This document shows, piece after piece, positions 1 through 14,100 of a stretch of 64,000 bases of DNA; within the stretch, counting starts at the first letter, position 1, and each line of letters starts with the position of its first letter. Below the pieces are notes generated by a model. The model was not told the origin of the DNA. It searched no databases and was given only the letters and a program-made list of their open reading frames with translations. The stretch lies in NCBI RefSeq assembly GCF_001949145.1, contig NW_019091433.1, positions 743,695 through 807,694 of the forward strand. Direction: 5' to 3'. A program made the translations under genes and the position numbers. Source of the stretch: Acanthaster planci (lineage: Eukaryota > Echinodermata > Asteroidea > Valvatida > Acanthasteridae).

Positions 1-2350
1 ATGTAGAAGCTGTTCAAAATTTCGAGTTTCCCCATAAGTTTGTGCACAAACATGGATGCACCCAGCAGGCATCACTTTGTATGAGTCAGCGCTCTAGGTT
101 TTATATAGCTCAATGGTTTGACCTCAAAGGATTGTGGGAGATGGGACATTTGAGTACAAAATGTTACATGTATTGGCTTTTGATTGATGAAATCATACAT
201 GTACTTCATGTGTGTGCTGTCCTGTGGTGCTCAGTGGACCTTGGGTCCCCCCTGGCTCCATAGAAAGGGGCACAGGTGTACAAACTGTGACATCATCAGT
301 AAATAGGCCTATTATATTAAATCTGCAGAACAGATTTGAAAAGCTGTTGTTTGCTGTTCAATCCTAATAGGCCTGTAGCCCTTTTGAAAAACTCAAGAGC
401 TGGGAGCAGTCGATCATGGCGCCTTCCACAGGATTGGCAACTCTGAAGCATTTCAGGTTATTCTCATGCTCTGACACCCACACAGGATTTCTGACACGAC
501 TGGTGATCAAAATAAATTAAGTGAAAAATGTGGCCTATGTTTTTTTTAATAGCCCAGAATAACGTTGGAGTGGTTGAGAAATTGCCCCTGATTGAACCAC
601 AGTGTCTGGAATCCCCAAATTGTGGGGGTCCTTAAGCGGGCTCTGAACGTCACGCTGTTGGGGCTTTGAGCTTGTGTGATCTCTCACCTATCTCACTCTT
701 AGGGTCTTTCTCAAAGTTGTCAGCCCCACCTTTCAGAAAACCCAGACTCTAAGGTCACAATGGAATGGTATCAAATCTGATGTGGGGCTGGGTTAGTTCA
801 GGTAATTACGCTCGTCTGCCATTTATTGTGGATTTATTTGGTTGATTACTAAAAACAAACATGACTGTGGTCTTTCTAGCTTTAATAGATCTCGCTCATT
901 GGCCGCCATCTTTGCAGGAAAATTGCAACTACGTATATAAAGCACACAGGTGTTCGAAATACAGCACAGCTGATGCACGTTATATTCTGTAGGAAGTGAG
1001 AGAGACCTATATTTTACATGTATGCCCTGTTGCATTTACTTTCTTCACACCTTTTTTATCCCTGTGAATTAAGACTGGAATGGATATTACTGCTGGATTA
1101 ATTCATAGAACACTCGGAAAATGGAAATAAAACAAAATACTAACATGAACATTTCAAGGTAATCATTTAATAAGTTTTCAGGACAAACTATGCAGTCATC
1201 AAACAACAATACTAATGTACTACAAAAACCATCAGAATCATATTCACCTTTACAACTCAACAGGTTGAATTTTTGTTTTCTCTCTTTGGGGGTCTTCTAT
1301 TTGGTGGCACAAATGAAGAAGTTAAAGGCCTCAGTAGTTCACTTTTTTCTTCATCTGAGTCAGACACCAGAAATGTAATAAACTTTTGTCTCTCCCCATT
1401 TCTACAAATAACACTCCCATGGGAAACCATTAGAGTGCCAAATTTGTCACTTGAATATTTGTACGTTCAGCTCAATTTAAATACAATATATACATATGTG
1501 TAAAATTTACAGATCTTTCAAACTGATTTGAAAGTCACATTACCTTATATCACTGAGTTGGATAGACATTTTGTGAATGTTCATGAAATATCAATAGGCA
1601 GAAATTAAAGGGAAATTGAAATAAGATCGCTAACATCCAAACAAAAGATACACCAGAAACTATAGGATGAACAAAGGCATAACATGGAACAGAAAATTTT
1701 CAGAAACTTTACAAACAGACCCAAAGAAGGAACAACTGGGTGGATGGTTTGCACATGATGTCACAACATGACTGTTAACCATCAGTGGTGGAATTTCAGG
1801 CTTTCAGGAATGACTACATTCTTAGCACACAAGGGGTGATCAAATGTTAAGAATTTTGGGCAAATCAACCAACTACTCTTACATGCACAAACGGAAAAAC
1901 ATGCAAATAAGCATGCTCAAAGAGGACCATTCAGTATCAGGGCCCTTAATCAAAACAGGGCTTTGTATCCGATTGGACTTCCTCTTCAGCTGCATGGCCA
2001 TATGGAGGACTTAATGAAGACGTTACTGAATCATGGGCTTTGTGTCATGTGTTTTGATATTGCTGCAGCAAATATTGACTCACAATGAGCTAGAACTAAG
2101 ACCTGAAATTAGGACGTTTGTGCAAGATAATAACAAATGGCTTCTGAACATAATGCAGTTAAGCAACACTGGTCGCCTGTCTTCTGTACTTTATTCATTA
2201 AAATAAAAATGGAATATCATTCTATAAAGACTTCAATACATCATCAAAGATGACTGTCATGATTGCGAGGGCTTTGGTCACATGACTTCAAAATGACTAA
2301 TTAGATAAAAGGCACTGAATATTATGAGGTAAAGTGTGCTACAGTGAAGC

Positions 2351-2537
2351 TCATTTGAAGCAAGATATGGGACGCAGAGAACCCCCTCCACCTTTGTGTT
2401 GGTCATTGTTTGATCGGAATCTCAGGAATTCTTTTCAGATATCTAGGGGGTGTGTGTTAGATAACAATAGTCTAGAGTGTGTGTAGGGATTTGACAGGTA
2501 AGGGGGGTACCCCTCCGTCCTTTATCTTGCCTGGTAT
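2351..2537. mobile_element. hAT-like MITE, copy 1
   Basis: Terminal inverted repeats GCAAGATATGGGAC (from 2360) and GTCCTTTATCTTGC. The element is flanked by AGTGAAGCT at 2343-2351 and 2538-2546, an 8-9 base target-site duplication typical of hAT transposons. The interior matches 21835-22020 closely, including TTGTGTTGGTCATTGT and AACAATAGTCT. Confidence 0.75.
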
Positions 2538-3953
2538 AGTGAAGCTTGGGTAGCAGTTAAATACATAAATAAACAGAATGCTATATATTCTGACGATACA
2601 AATGTATTACAATATGCTACGGAAAAGAACTTACTTTTTGGAAACATAGAAATTTACAGGTAAATCACACATGTAGACATGTTACTAGTTTTGTACTTGT
2701 GGGGACAATTAAGAAAACAGATGTTGAAAGATGTTGTGGGGACCAACATCAGCTCACTTGTAACTTCCCCTGAACATGGATGGTAACTGCTGGGGCACAC
2801 CTTCCAAATTTTTTTTTTTTTCAAGAAAGCCCTGAAATTGTTTACAACACATTCTGTCAATCCTGCATTACTCATCAGCCAAATTATCTGCCGCTGCATA
2901 CAATGAGCTTTTGAACCTTTCCCCCATGACACTTTTTATTTTCCAGACTACAGATTGGCCAGTTTTTCCCCTGTCACCATCTTTTGTTTGGACAATTTTT
3001 CTCCTGCTTGTTGTGGCCTGTTTCCTTGATTACCAACCCACTGAGACACGTCCATAACTGACCTCATGCATAAAAGTAACTACTTTTATTTCACACTCAA
3101 AAATGTCATATATTTTCAAGTCAATATTTTTAGTCATTGGTTTTCATAGAACCACACTGAAAAATGTACATAGGGTTAACACTTTCAATGAATACTCAAA
3201 TTCTCCTTTTGCAAGCTCTACTGCCACTAAAGAAAATCACGGTCTCATTTCCAAGACTTTTTGTGACACTTATTTATGGTACTCAAAGATTTGCTTGATA
3301 CAAGCAAAATAGAACAAAACAAAAAAAATCAATAACTTTACTTCTACATACATGTACTGGGCACAAAAAACAAATGACAGATGACAGATTTTTATTTCTT
3401 TTTTACATTTGTGCTCTTGTGACATTTATTGCTTTAAATAACACCTTATTAATTTTTCAAAAGCAACTGAAATCCCAAGAAAATCACTGACATATATGTT
3501 AGACATATTTAACATACATGTATCTTAAGGACACTACTTACAGGTCCTTTTCAGTTAAATGGAAAATTTCAGGTACCGGTAGGTCTGAAATTGCAGTCAA
3601 TGCAGAAAATTTCTCAGAGTAAAATGCGACTAAACCAGTAATACAAATGATGTAACCACAAAGACGACACTTCTTCAGTTTGAATTTGTGCTCTGCTACT
3701 AATGGAATACAGTTTAAATGGAGGAACAATACAATAACTATAGTACCAAATCTTCCTTTCCTTATTTACTGTGGCTAGTTGGAAGTTTGAGTACATTGCA
3801 GCATGAGTATTTAGTCTGCACCTGGTTTCCAGAGGGCGCCGTGGAGTCATTTCATACAAGGTGGGTGAGAGCAGTGTCAAACCACCGATGGCATGTCCAA
3901 AGCAGCTCACAAGGTGGAAAATAGGCAATCTCCAGGCAAATTGTGCATACGGC

Positions 3954-3989
3954 ATCTCTCCATATAACACGCACTGCATATGGAGAGAT
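3954..3989. repeat. Short perfect hairpin
   Basis: ATCTCTCCATAT at 3954-3965 pairs perfectly with ATATGGAGAGAT at 3978-3989, with a 12-base loop. It may lie in the SLC25A29 3' UTR. Function unknown. Confidence 0.5.
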
Positions 3990-6900
3990 TCTTTCACACC
4001 AAAAAGTGGAAAATTGCACAAAAGTGCCTTCAAATAACTGCTAATAGGCCCAGCCCTGCACGAATCCAACAGTTTGTGCTACAAGAACCACCTCGAATTA
4101 ACACACATTCTCCGCACTACACTATTCATTTAACAAACTGAGCATGCTAACTCTCAAAACAATGCTTTGTGGGAAAGATCTCTACATTGAACAATCATAA
4201 AATTTACAACATTGCAACCATGCTCAATTGCAGCCGATACATTAGACCGCATTCAAACTCTCAGCATGGCATTCCTCTGTGCAAATTAATTCCAAACACA
4301 CCTCAGGAAACCTCAAATGTCAAATCTTCATGCAATTCTTGGGTGTACTTGGCAACATACTGTTGGCAGTGCCTTGATCATAGAATGAGAAAATGCTAAG
4401 GTTTATTCAGTAGGACGGCATTACGACATTACAGGTTCCTGGAAAGTGGAAAGGAAAAAAATGCGTCTGGAGGATATAATTTTTTAAATTGCCTGTAAAC
4501 CCAAACAAGTAATCCTATTACACATTAAACTTTTTTGTACTGAGTCTGCATATACATGTAGATCACAAACATTCCCTAAAGCAAGGTATTTCTTGTTTCC
4601 ATCCATTAATGATTACATGCAATTCAATTAGCGTTTGGCTTTTGCCAATTGAATCAGGACTGGATATCCATTGTACAAATGCACAGATTTCTTTTATCAT
4701 CAAACCAACCATACAGGGAAAACCGACTTGGTGCTTATACATATACATTAAGTTGTCAAAATCAAATATGGTTGAAATAGTAACGTGAATGCATAAATTA
4801 TATGGGTGTTTCACTAAGACCATATGTTCACAGATTTCTTTCTCTGACCTACTGCTCTGCATACAGGGTGGATTGTGGCCACGTGTGCACAGGGTGCCTA
4901 CTTCCATAAATTGTTCTATGGTATATGTGCTGAAACACTGCATCATTAAGGACCTCTTGGAATCAAGACTATGGGTATGATACAAGTACACGTACTTCAA
5001 TCAGTGTCGAGATCCATACACCCAGTCTGTGTTTCTGCAAAGTGACAATGTTCAGAGCAGCAAGTAGCAGGACTTCTGTCACTTCAGGGAAAAAAACAAA
5101 AACAAAAAAACAGCTGACTGACTGAACGTCTGAAGATGGTATTAGTAGCTCATTCGATCAGGAGTGTGGAGGACTTGTACCCTAAGTTCAAAACAGATAT
5201 GGCTACGGCTACTGTTTGTAGAATATCAGCAACACAACGCCAAGCCGTTGCTATACTGGTACAAAATAACCACACTGTCTACTGTCATATCTGAGGACGA
5301 GGTTGTACACCTACAAAGGTCACACATTGGCATCAATGCCTCAAGATATGAACTCCATACTCACATTCTACTACTTTCTGGATGAACGCTGCTGTGTGTG
5401 TGTTGCATAAAGTCCCCGTCTGGTTCCCAGAATTCAGTTCCGTAATTAGGGTTCAAGGCCACTGTGTATCAGCCCCGTGAGCTTTGACTACTATTCAAAC
5501 AATGTTGGTATTATGCTTTCTTCACTGCGACACCTAATGTATGTGCATTCTCAAACAGTAATGATCTTACAACAATAAAGCATAAATATATGTACGTGTA
5601 CAGACCTCTACAGCTCGGCACATGCCACACAGAAGATGTGCTTTCTGAAATATATCTACTTTTCTACCTTTCAAATACAAACAATAAAATAAAGATACTG
5701 GTTGCAAAATTTAAAGAACTCAGTCTTTTCTGGTTACATTTCAGTTAAAAAATTAAAGATTTACGCTCTAAATTGACACCTGTACACGTTGACCCAAATC
5801 ACATGAAATCAAGATAAAGACAGAATCATTGCATTCTTTGGATTCTGTTTGAACTAAGCCTCTTTAATACAAAGAAAAAGAAAAATTTTCCTAAAAATCA
5901 AATTTTATGTATCCTACAACGAGTAAATATAAAACAAAACAAACAAACAAACCAGTGACTTGGTGCTTCTAAAGAAAGAATATGCAGGCAGGCAAAAAAT
6001 TTCAGGAAACAAGGGCCCAACCCAGCAGGTTAACCCCAACTCCCCAGGTACTTGTTAATGGTTTGTAAGCACCGGTAACTACAAATGAAGAACCCTAGAG
6101 ATCAATGACATGTACCCTAATAATGAACTGGGTGTTAATTTCCACATCTATAGCTAATTTTTTTGAAAGAAAAAAATATGTTCAGTGTACATGTACATAT
6201 ATGTAATGAATGCTGTTCCAGACGGTGGATGTGGGCAATGGTATCGGCAGGCATGGGAGATACAGGTACATGTCCACCTCATGCGCACAGGTTCAAGTGT
6301 GGATGGGTCAAGGTGGGCACACCTAGTTTTCACCTGAATGTGCACAAAATTGAATCAGCAGCTGCACACAGCAGCAAACATTCAAACGTTGTCCACATCT
6401 CTGTGTCTCTGTCACAGCTGAGAGGCTACAAATTCAACAGCACCTTTCTACTGCATACATGCAGTATACTCAGGCATCCAGAATTCAAAGCCATTACAGC
6501 GGCGGCCTCACACTGACAGGTAGATGTAGGCGCTGCACACGTCACGTGCCCATTCTTTCAACAGGGAGTCATAACAGTAAGTTGTTGAAATGCACGCAGG
6601 CCTCAAGTCTAGGAATGCCCATGTGAGTGTGACACCACCGCAGCAAAGGGTGTCTCCTCAGATTAGTCTACCGATTGCTAGCACAGCATTGTCTGTTGAT
6701 TGTGCGTTACGCACACATTACATCCTATTAAGATGAATAAAAGCGGAACAATAACAAACAAAACAATACTAAATTAAAAACAAAACTAAACAAACATAAA
6801 AGCCGGCGTATTTCAGAACATTATTCCCCAAGCAAATGTTAATATTTTACGCACACTCCATCAAAAATGAAGGCTTGGAAGTAAAAAAAAAGGCAGAGAA

Positions 6901-7444
6901 CAGAATTTATACGCGCTGTCGCACATGTACATATAAAAAGTAAAACAAAGAATTTGCGCTATACTTTACATCAATGTTTCGAAAATAAATTTGGATTTTA
7001 AACTTGTCAAGAGCAGCCTTGTAACTCGTTTGACATTACAAGGGGAGTTGCTGAACAGACTTTCCTGGAACACGATCCACACGTGCCTTGAATGTCATTG
7101 ACATTTGTCCACTCAATGCACAGGTGAGACTGCACACACTTTGCACACCTTACTGTGAGTCTGTGACACAGCAAGGGACACCATAAGCCACAGATACTGG
7201 CTTGCTGGAAACATGAGCTGCAAACAGGCAGAGAGCTACACAAATTAAAGCTGTTTTTTTTTTGGGTAGGCTACACTCAAGAATTACATTTGATAATATT
7301 TCAAGTCTTTACAAAAGTTTCCAATTCAGCATGACCGAATGGCAAACTCTATACACCTTGCCACTCACAGAGACCATTCTCCCCAGTCTCTCTTGGAAAC
7401 ACAACGGTTCAATTGTAACTGACTGGTGCTTAGTGGATGCCACC

Positions 7445-8161
7445 TCAAACAGCTTGATCATCTTTTAGCATGAAGGAAAGCATCAGGGTCACGACGGTAA
7501 ACGTCGCTGCATTAACGGGGAAGGCACGCAGCAATGACGCCCCCAGTCCCCTGGTGAACACCATGACACCCTCGCTGCGGTAACTCTTCTTGATCATGTC
7601 CAGAGTGCCACTGTACTGGCACGATTTGGGGCCCTCCACGCCGTCCGCTTGGATTCGTGTCTTCATCACGTCAGTCACAAAGGACACGCACCAGGACATC
7701 ATCCCGCTCAGTCCTCCAGCCATCAAAAGTCCTCCTACCCCGATCTCTTTGTCCTGGCTCAGATTGCCAAAACTCCTGCACAGTACATCGTACGACATGA
7801 AATAGATGCCGAACCCCGGAGCGTCCCGTAGCAGAGTCAATGTAAATCCCCGGTAGCATCCCCGCATTCCTTCATCATGGTAGATTTTCCGCAGCGCGTC
7901 GAGCGAGCCTCTGTAGTGCGTCTTGGTCTGGTGCTGGCGGTCCTCCCCGACCCCTTCCATCTGCATACGGATCTTGGCGAGCTCCATGGGTCCTGCTACG
8001 ACCGACTGCACCGCCCCAGCCACGACACCACAACAGAAGTGGCTGAAGGGCGTCTGGTTCTCGATCTGCCGCATCATGTTGCCCTGTACGCCAAACACGA
8101 TGGTGTTGATGAATGCCAGGCCAGCCAGTGGTGACGCCATTCCTTTGTACAAACCAAAGAC
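7445..8161 (-). CDS. SLC25A29: SLC25A29 coding exon 4 (terminal)
   Basis: A 717-base exon after a CCTGATCAG acceptor. It encodes residues 55-292 and a TAG stop, covering the end of repeat 1 and all of repeats 2 and 3. It begins VFGLYKGMASPL and ends MLKDDQAV. Codon use is GC-rich compared with the flanking introns, as expected for coding sequence. Confidence 0.95.
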   Translation of the reverse strand, partial: VFGLYKGMASPLAGLAFINTIVFGVQGNMMRQIENQTPFSHFCCGVVAGAVQSVVAGPMELAKIRMQMEGVGEDRQHQTKTHYRGSLDALRKIYHDEGMRGCYRGFTLTLLRDAPGFGIYFMSYDVLCRSFGNLSQDKEIGVGGLLMAGGLSGMMSWCVSFVTDVMKTRIQADGVEGPKSCQYSGTLDMIKKSYRSEGVMVFTRGLGASLLRAFPVNAATFTVVTLMLSFMLKDDQAV

Positions 8162-11100
8162 CTGATCAGGAAGAACAAAAAGTAATGTTCCACGCTGTAA
8201 TGGAAGTTTTCAACAAGGTTACAGTTGGATTGAAAGGTGACCTGCTCATCTGAAATTGTAACCAGACAACCTGCAATGGTCCATACATTGTACATGTATA
8301 TGCATTTTTTATATTTGCTAGGTGTTTGAGATTCTCCAATGACTTAATTTTTAATATCATATTTGCTCACTATCCTAAGATAGGGATTACAATCTCCCAA
8401 AAGGGATACTGGGCCAAATAAAATTTACACAAAAAACCCCACGATAGAGAGAGACCCAATTTCCACTGTCTTTTTACTATTGACATTTCAACACCTTTCC
8501 TAGCTTTCCATCTTCCTTTGCAAGTTCCTTTGCCAAACAATTGCACGTAGACAAGCCTTTATCAAACACCCTGCTATTAACTTTGACCGAGGCACTGGAC
8601 TTGTCTCAGTGTAAAGTCGACCGGCCAACAATAAATAAATAAATACTGTACAGTCGACCGGCCAACAATAAATAAATACCCAGACACATGCACATCCAAT
8701 GTCAGTAACGTGTTACATGTACATGTACAATGTAATGTACATGTAAGTCAGTGCCCCATGTTGTGTACATGAGACCAGTCCATTTCAAGAGGGCAGGTCA
8801 CACACTACTGGGGCAAGACATGCGCAGGAGTGCAAGGCAGCTCCAGTGGTTCAATGTTTGCATGGTAGTGTGGTGGACTCGTGTGTTTACCGTAGCACCA
8901 CACAGCGATTGGTATGGCGTGACATTACACACTGGCTTGTTCGCTGGGTTTGAGATGACACTCTCTTCAATGGCTAGATTAGGATTTAAAGTTGAACACC
9001 CTGAGGAGCACAAAAGCAAAACGTGTTCTTCACATCTATTTAAGTTTTTAAGTACCGGGATGATTGGTACTTGTTACTACGTCACATCAAATATTCGCAT
9101 AACATGCTTTCAGTGATGATTCATTTCCCTGCACTGCATGCATGACAGGTACCGATATCTCGAGAAAGAACGTTGGAGTATTTAATCCATCTGAAAATGA
9201 GGGAAATATATCCAACGTTGTTAAAAAGAGAAAGAACTGGGGGGGGGGCATTTTGGAAATCAACTGCAATAAGTATACACAAATTTTGCAGCCCATCACA
9301 TCTGCCAACTTGTATTCACCCCCTTGAATTTAGTGGTGCAGAAAACTGTCTGGAAGGGACATGAACACCAAACACCTTAATCTGCATCGTGAACCAAACT
9401 CCGGAACTGAAGTTTTGTTTTTTTTAGTTTTGGTTTTCCAGCAGAGGAAGAAACACACACATACCGGTACCAGGATATGTGTAACTGCAGCATTAAAAAT
9501 GAACCAGGGGCACACACAACCATGAACCAAGGCTTCCACTGTGACTTGATATTACACGTCCAGTGTACCTTGTAGACTTGGTCAAATGTTGTACATGTTT
9601 TTATAGTTCCACGACATTGGAGGACCAAATTCCTATTGTCATTCCAAAATCCATTTTCAATCCTGAAAAGACATTTGTCTTAATGGACACAAATTATTTG
9701 AAAATTCGACCCAGAAGTGTGTGGGCAATTGTTCAAACTAAAAAATCCCTTGAGCGAAGTTGATTTGGTACAAAGTGCATGAATTACCCTTCAGGCACTG
9801 TGACGTACAGAACATGTACCACACTGTCAGCAGATTGTACATTTTCCTCAGAAGTTCATGCGCTGTACATACGTGTACATGTACATGTATGCACATGCAC
9901 ATTCCTCATAACCACTAGATGCCTACACGTAGTTTGTTGATACGTCAGCAATTTAATATTCTTTATTATATCTTTCCATGAATCCTGATGCTTTCAAATT
10001 AATAAATGAAACATGTTTCATGTACCAGAAGACTTTGTCTGTCTCTTGGCAAAGGAGAGCATTAATAACAGATCTTTATTTCATTTCTTTTTGCATGGGA
10101 TTTTAGCAGCTATAAGTACACTGCAACTGAAAGTTAACCTCAGAATGGAAAATTCTCTTCACAAGTTTTCTCTTCCCAGGGACTTCATTTTCGTTTCACA
10201 AAATGTCAAAAATTCCCAAAAGTGGGAAAAGGTTTTCAAAGATTTTCCCATGAGTGGGAACAAACTTTCACAGACATTCGCCCAGAGAGATACGATTTTC
10301 ACAAATTTTTCTCATATGAAAAAAACATTTTTCACTCCTTCTCACACAAGTGGGGAATCATTTTCAAATCTTGTGAAATGTTAGTGTGAATGTCAACATG
10401 AAGTATGTGTATTTTCACAAAATTCCTGTTCTAATTCACAGTGTTAACTTGTAATTACAATGTACTGTTCATGTACAATGCACATGTAGTTAATGTATAC
10501 ATGTATCAGCAGTTATCCCACACAGCACACAAGTTCACAGCAGCTCAAGTATGGGATATACAGAAATTGAGAATGTGGTTCATGTCTTCTTCACCGTAAA
10601 CTAAAATATAAAGTGGGTAGTAGCGTGACAGAAAAAACTGTGATTGTGAAGTGTCGCCGACAAGGTATACATTTTAAACAGGTGTACAGTATGTAGGCCT
10701 TCCACAAAATATTACCTGTTATCTGCACTACTAATTGAAGCAGAAACTCTAAAATCTTGGGGTCCTTAGTCGCCCTACCTTGAAGAACCAACTCAACATA
10801 CTGGAGTGGAACCATAATTTTTTGTGACAGAATACACTAACATTAAGGTAACAGACTCAAAGCCAAGGCCTATCTTCTGGTACACGTAGTTTATGAAAAT
10901 ACCCGGTACTGGAACACAAAAGCAGAGAGGGGGACCATGACCCTGTGTATTCCTGTATGAAGCAGGATCCATCCTCAAGAGCAGCCATATACATGTACTT
11001 CACTGACACGTAAGCAAAATGAGTAAACCTCATTGTTGGACTTTGTATGCAAAGCATTGCATACATGTACATGTATAATTATCAGTGCACAAACAACAGT

Positions 11101-14100
11101 CAAGAAAATACGGGTACCGGTGCATCCACCGGTAGACTGTATTGTGACAAAAATCACTCTGCCTTCGAAATAATTCCAGAAATTAGTCAAACGCTTAATT
11201 AATGCAGTAGAAATTGCTCTTCTCATGGGAACACATTCTTCACAGGTTTCTTAGCATTGGTAGCACTTACCCACTTTTCAGGGATACCGAGGACACATCC
11301 CAGATACAAGTACATTGTAGCTGTAGAAAGTCTGGAAAGCATGTATTTATCTTTCAGTGATGATTAACTTCCTTAAGAGTTGTTTCTTAAGAAATCATTT
11401 GTCCCTGTTAAAGAGATGACATCATCGTCTCTTGTTTTGTATTTGGCGTACCACTTCAGAGATTTTACATGTACATGTAACAGGTAACCACTTCTGTTTT
11501 TATTAAATTAATTCCTTGTTGCAGATGCTGGAAACCCTGAACATGACGTCTTAATGACCTACATGTACACTGAATGCCTGAATGTGGCTGAAGGTTTTGC
11601 CTACCGGACTCCCAAAACATTAAAAATACGTCCAACTGAATGTGTTCAGCTGATGCCAGCCTTTGAAGTGGACACCTGTAAAGTCATGTCACATGACACA
11701 TACACACCTCAACATGCCGTAATATTACTCCTGCTTTGAATTATATTCCTACATGATATCACTGCACGTGTATCCGGTTACCCTGGAAGTTGAGGTCATA
11801 CGACTTTCCTTTGTGACAATTAATGTTGCCTATGTGTAAGATATGGCCTTCCAGGTCTCACTGTACATGTACATGTATATGAACATTCATGTACCGTACC
11901 AACTCATTCCAATCAATAGTGAAATGTTCATGTAGTTGAAAACATTCCTTTTAATTTTTGTAATTTGACACATTATGACACTATGAACACCGAACTAAAG
12001 AAATACGGTGCATTAACAATGAGCCTCCATTGTTATTACACGGTACTTCTTTTGTTAGATGTTCATAGTACGAAGTCAAGGTACCGCTCACGTCACAAAA
12101 GCAAGCATTTCTCAACATCAATGTTTATGTTTGCACAAGGTTTAACATTGATACCCTACCAGTAGACTGTTTGGAAGGTACTGACCAAAGCATTTATTTA
12201 TACACATGCCTGAAATTCCAAAATTAACCCTCCATTAACTCTTGAAGCAAAGGTCATATGACTTTAACACCCAGCCAAAATGGATTTGTAGCTTAAGATC
12301 TGTTAGATCCCTAATTATGAACACAACACCTGTATCTGGGTCAGTTCATGGGATCCAGCCGCTATAAGTTGGTCAGTTCGAAAACTAAACTCGCTATAAT
12401 TTGATGATGTCATTATAGCATCGCGTCAAGTTTCAAGTTTATACGGTATCTGGGAGGATGGGGAGGAGAGTTTAGCGCCCACAAAAACGAAGGTGAAAGT
12501 TGGACCATTACAAACTCAACACGTGACCAGGCCAATGCCTGCTCACCTACATGTACATGTGAAACCTTTAAAGCTCACATGTACTGCCAAGCATTTTCAA
12601 GTTAGTGTTTTTTTGACTTTGCATACGTACAATAGGCTACCCGTGAAACCTGTGATTTCCAGCTTGAAGGCATAATTCAGACATGTACTTTGTGTAACCA
12701 TGGCTACTGCATGCGTTCTTCCTGGTGTTGTGGATTCTTTGTTACTAATCAGGTATAGAAATGTAACCACACAAACGGACATGGCCCTGACCATTTGCTT
12801 GTTGCTCATTAGCAGGTCATGAATGCTTTATTTAGAAGATCACACACAAGCACTGAATTACTCCCTGCAGACAGAGCGCTGAAGCGTGACCAGGAGGTTT
12901 AGTGCAAACAGAGTATGCGAGTGTTCACACCGGTGCCGGTTCACGCACTGGATCTTCCACTTCTGTCTTTTACACGCATGGGTGTGCGCGTCGTATTCAC
13001 TTTGGTACTCTATACATGTAGCTCTGACTTTTCAACAACAACCACTGTATGAGCACTGTTTCAAATAAGCACTATTTCGAAGTGGAAATAAGTTATCTTC
13101 GGACCACAGTGGAAGTAAATTTTCTAAACTTTTTGGCGTTATCCCTGCTAATCTTTATGTTAACAATCAAGTGTTCCATCTTTGTCTGTATCTACATGTG
13201 TTTGCGATGTGGAAAAGCAACTTAATGAAATCAAAACAAAATCAAATAAAAGCACTTACACTTTCCTGTCTTGCTATTGTGTAGAAGCAGTGGACGACGC
13301 CACGGTAACGCTTATTTGACAATGTCTGAGCTTGCAATCTCACCTGCAGTCAAACATTTACAAAACAACATAAATATTAAACATGTGTCGTGTATACCAT
13401 CCATACAAAGACCAACAAATTTCAGCTCTGAAGTATGAAACTTTGCAAAGCCCTGAAGATTTATCTGTAGAGCAAATACAACAAGACACTGACAGTGATT
13501 GCATTTATAAAAATAAGTACAGTATTGTCTTATTGAAATTGGAGGCTCTGAAATGTTACCAGTTTCAAAACCCCAACACAACGATGAGAAGGTGTTCATG
13601 ATTTGTACATTGAGTATTTATCACTAACAAACATTCTCAGTTGAACTGTTTTTAAGATGCTTCAACATGACCTTCAACGGGTGCACATGTTTGTGGTACA
13701 GAAATTGCAAGATTCAAACATCTTTTATGTTACCTGTGGTAATCAAATTCCACTATTCCTTCACGGTTGACTTAAACCCCGCACTGCAGTTTTTTTTTTT
13801 TGCAAAATCTTTGTTGTATTTTGCTCAAATTGAAAAGTGGCCAAAAAGAGTGGAAAAAGAAAGCTCTGGTTGTCTAATAAAAGGCAAAGTTACAGCTTAA
13901 GGAAAAAAAACAGACTGCACACTACTGTCAAGGTAGTAGATTTCTTACAGACAAATGTGTCTTGAGGGAAATTTATGTAGGACACAACTTGACGAACACT
14001 TCAGCATGTTTGGGTGATATGCTAGGCATCACAGTCACATTTCCTCGGGTGAATACAACATGCCGACATGTTCATCACATATATTTCATCAACTAACGAT

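Larger units (their letters stand above)
1..7444. other. Region downstream of SLC25A29
   Basis: No recognisable gene. Part is presumably SLC25A29 3' UTR (minus strand), but no convincing AATAAA lies close to the stop; the nearest clear minus-strand copies are several kb away. It contains one hAT-like MITE (2351-2537), a short perfect hairpin (3954-3989) and a YY1-type GCCGCCATCTTTG at 902-914. Open frames on the minus strand at 3614-4069 and 4563-5000 resemble nothing known. Confidence 0.5.
8162..13259 (-). other. SLC25A29: SLC25A29 intron 3
   Basis: 5.1 kb, AT-rich. It contains a 37-base direct repeat at 8616-8678, repeated CATGTACATG palindromes, and an imperfect minisatellite at 10150-10380. 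No further exon or RNA gene was recognised. Confidence 0.7.

Noticed and set aside
3614-4069. 151-codon open frame on the minus strand
   Set aside because: No recognisable domain, composition like the flanking noncoding DNA, overlapping open frames on other strands. At most it lies in the SLC25A29 3' UTR.
4563-5000. 145-codon open frame on the minus strand
   Set aside because: Low-complexity, cysteine- and tyrosine-rich translation with no family resemblance and no splice or start context. Judged a chance frame.
10013-10384. 123-codon open frame
   Set aside because: Produced by the repetitive TTTTCACAAA/GTGGGAA minisatellite, which lacks stops in one frame.
10591-10815. Candidate missing SLC25A29 exon (VLQG...KDPK segment)
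   Set aside because: Superficial similarity only; the true exon with matching phase, splice sites and sequence is at 13260-13343.
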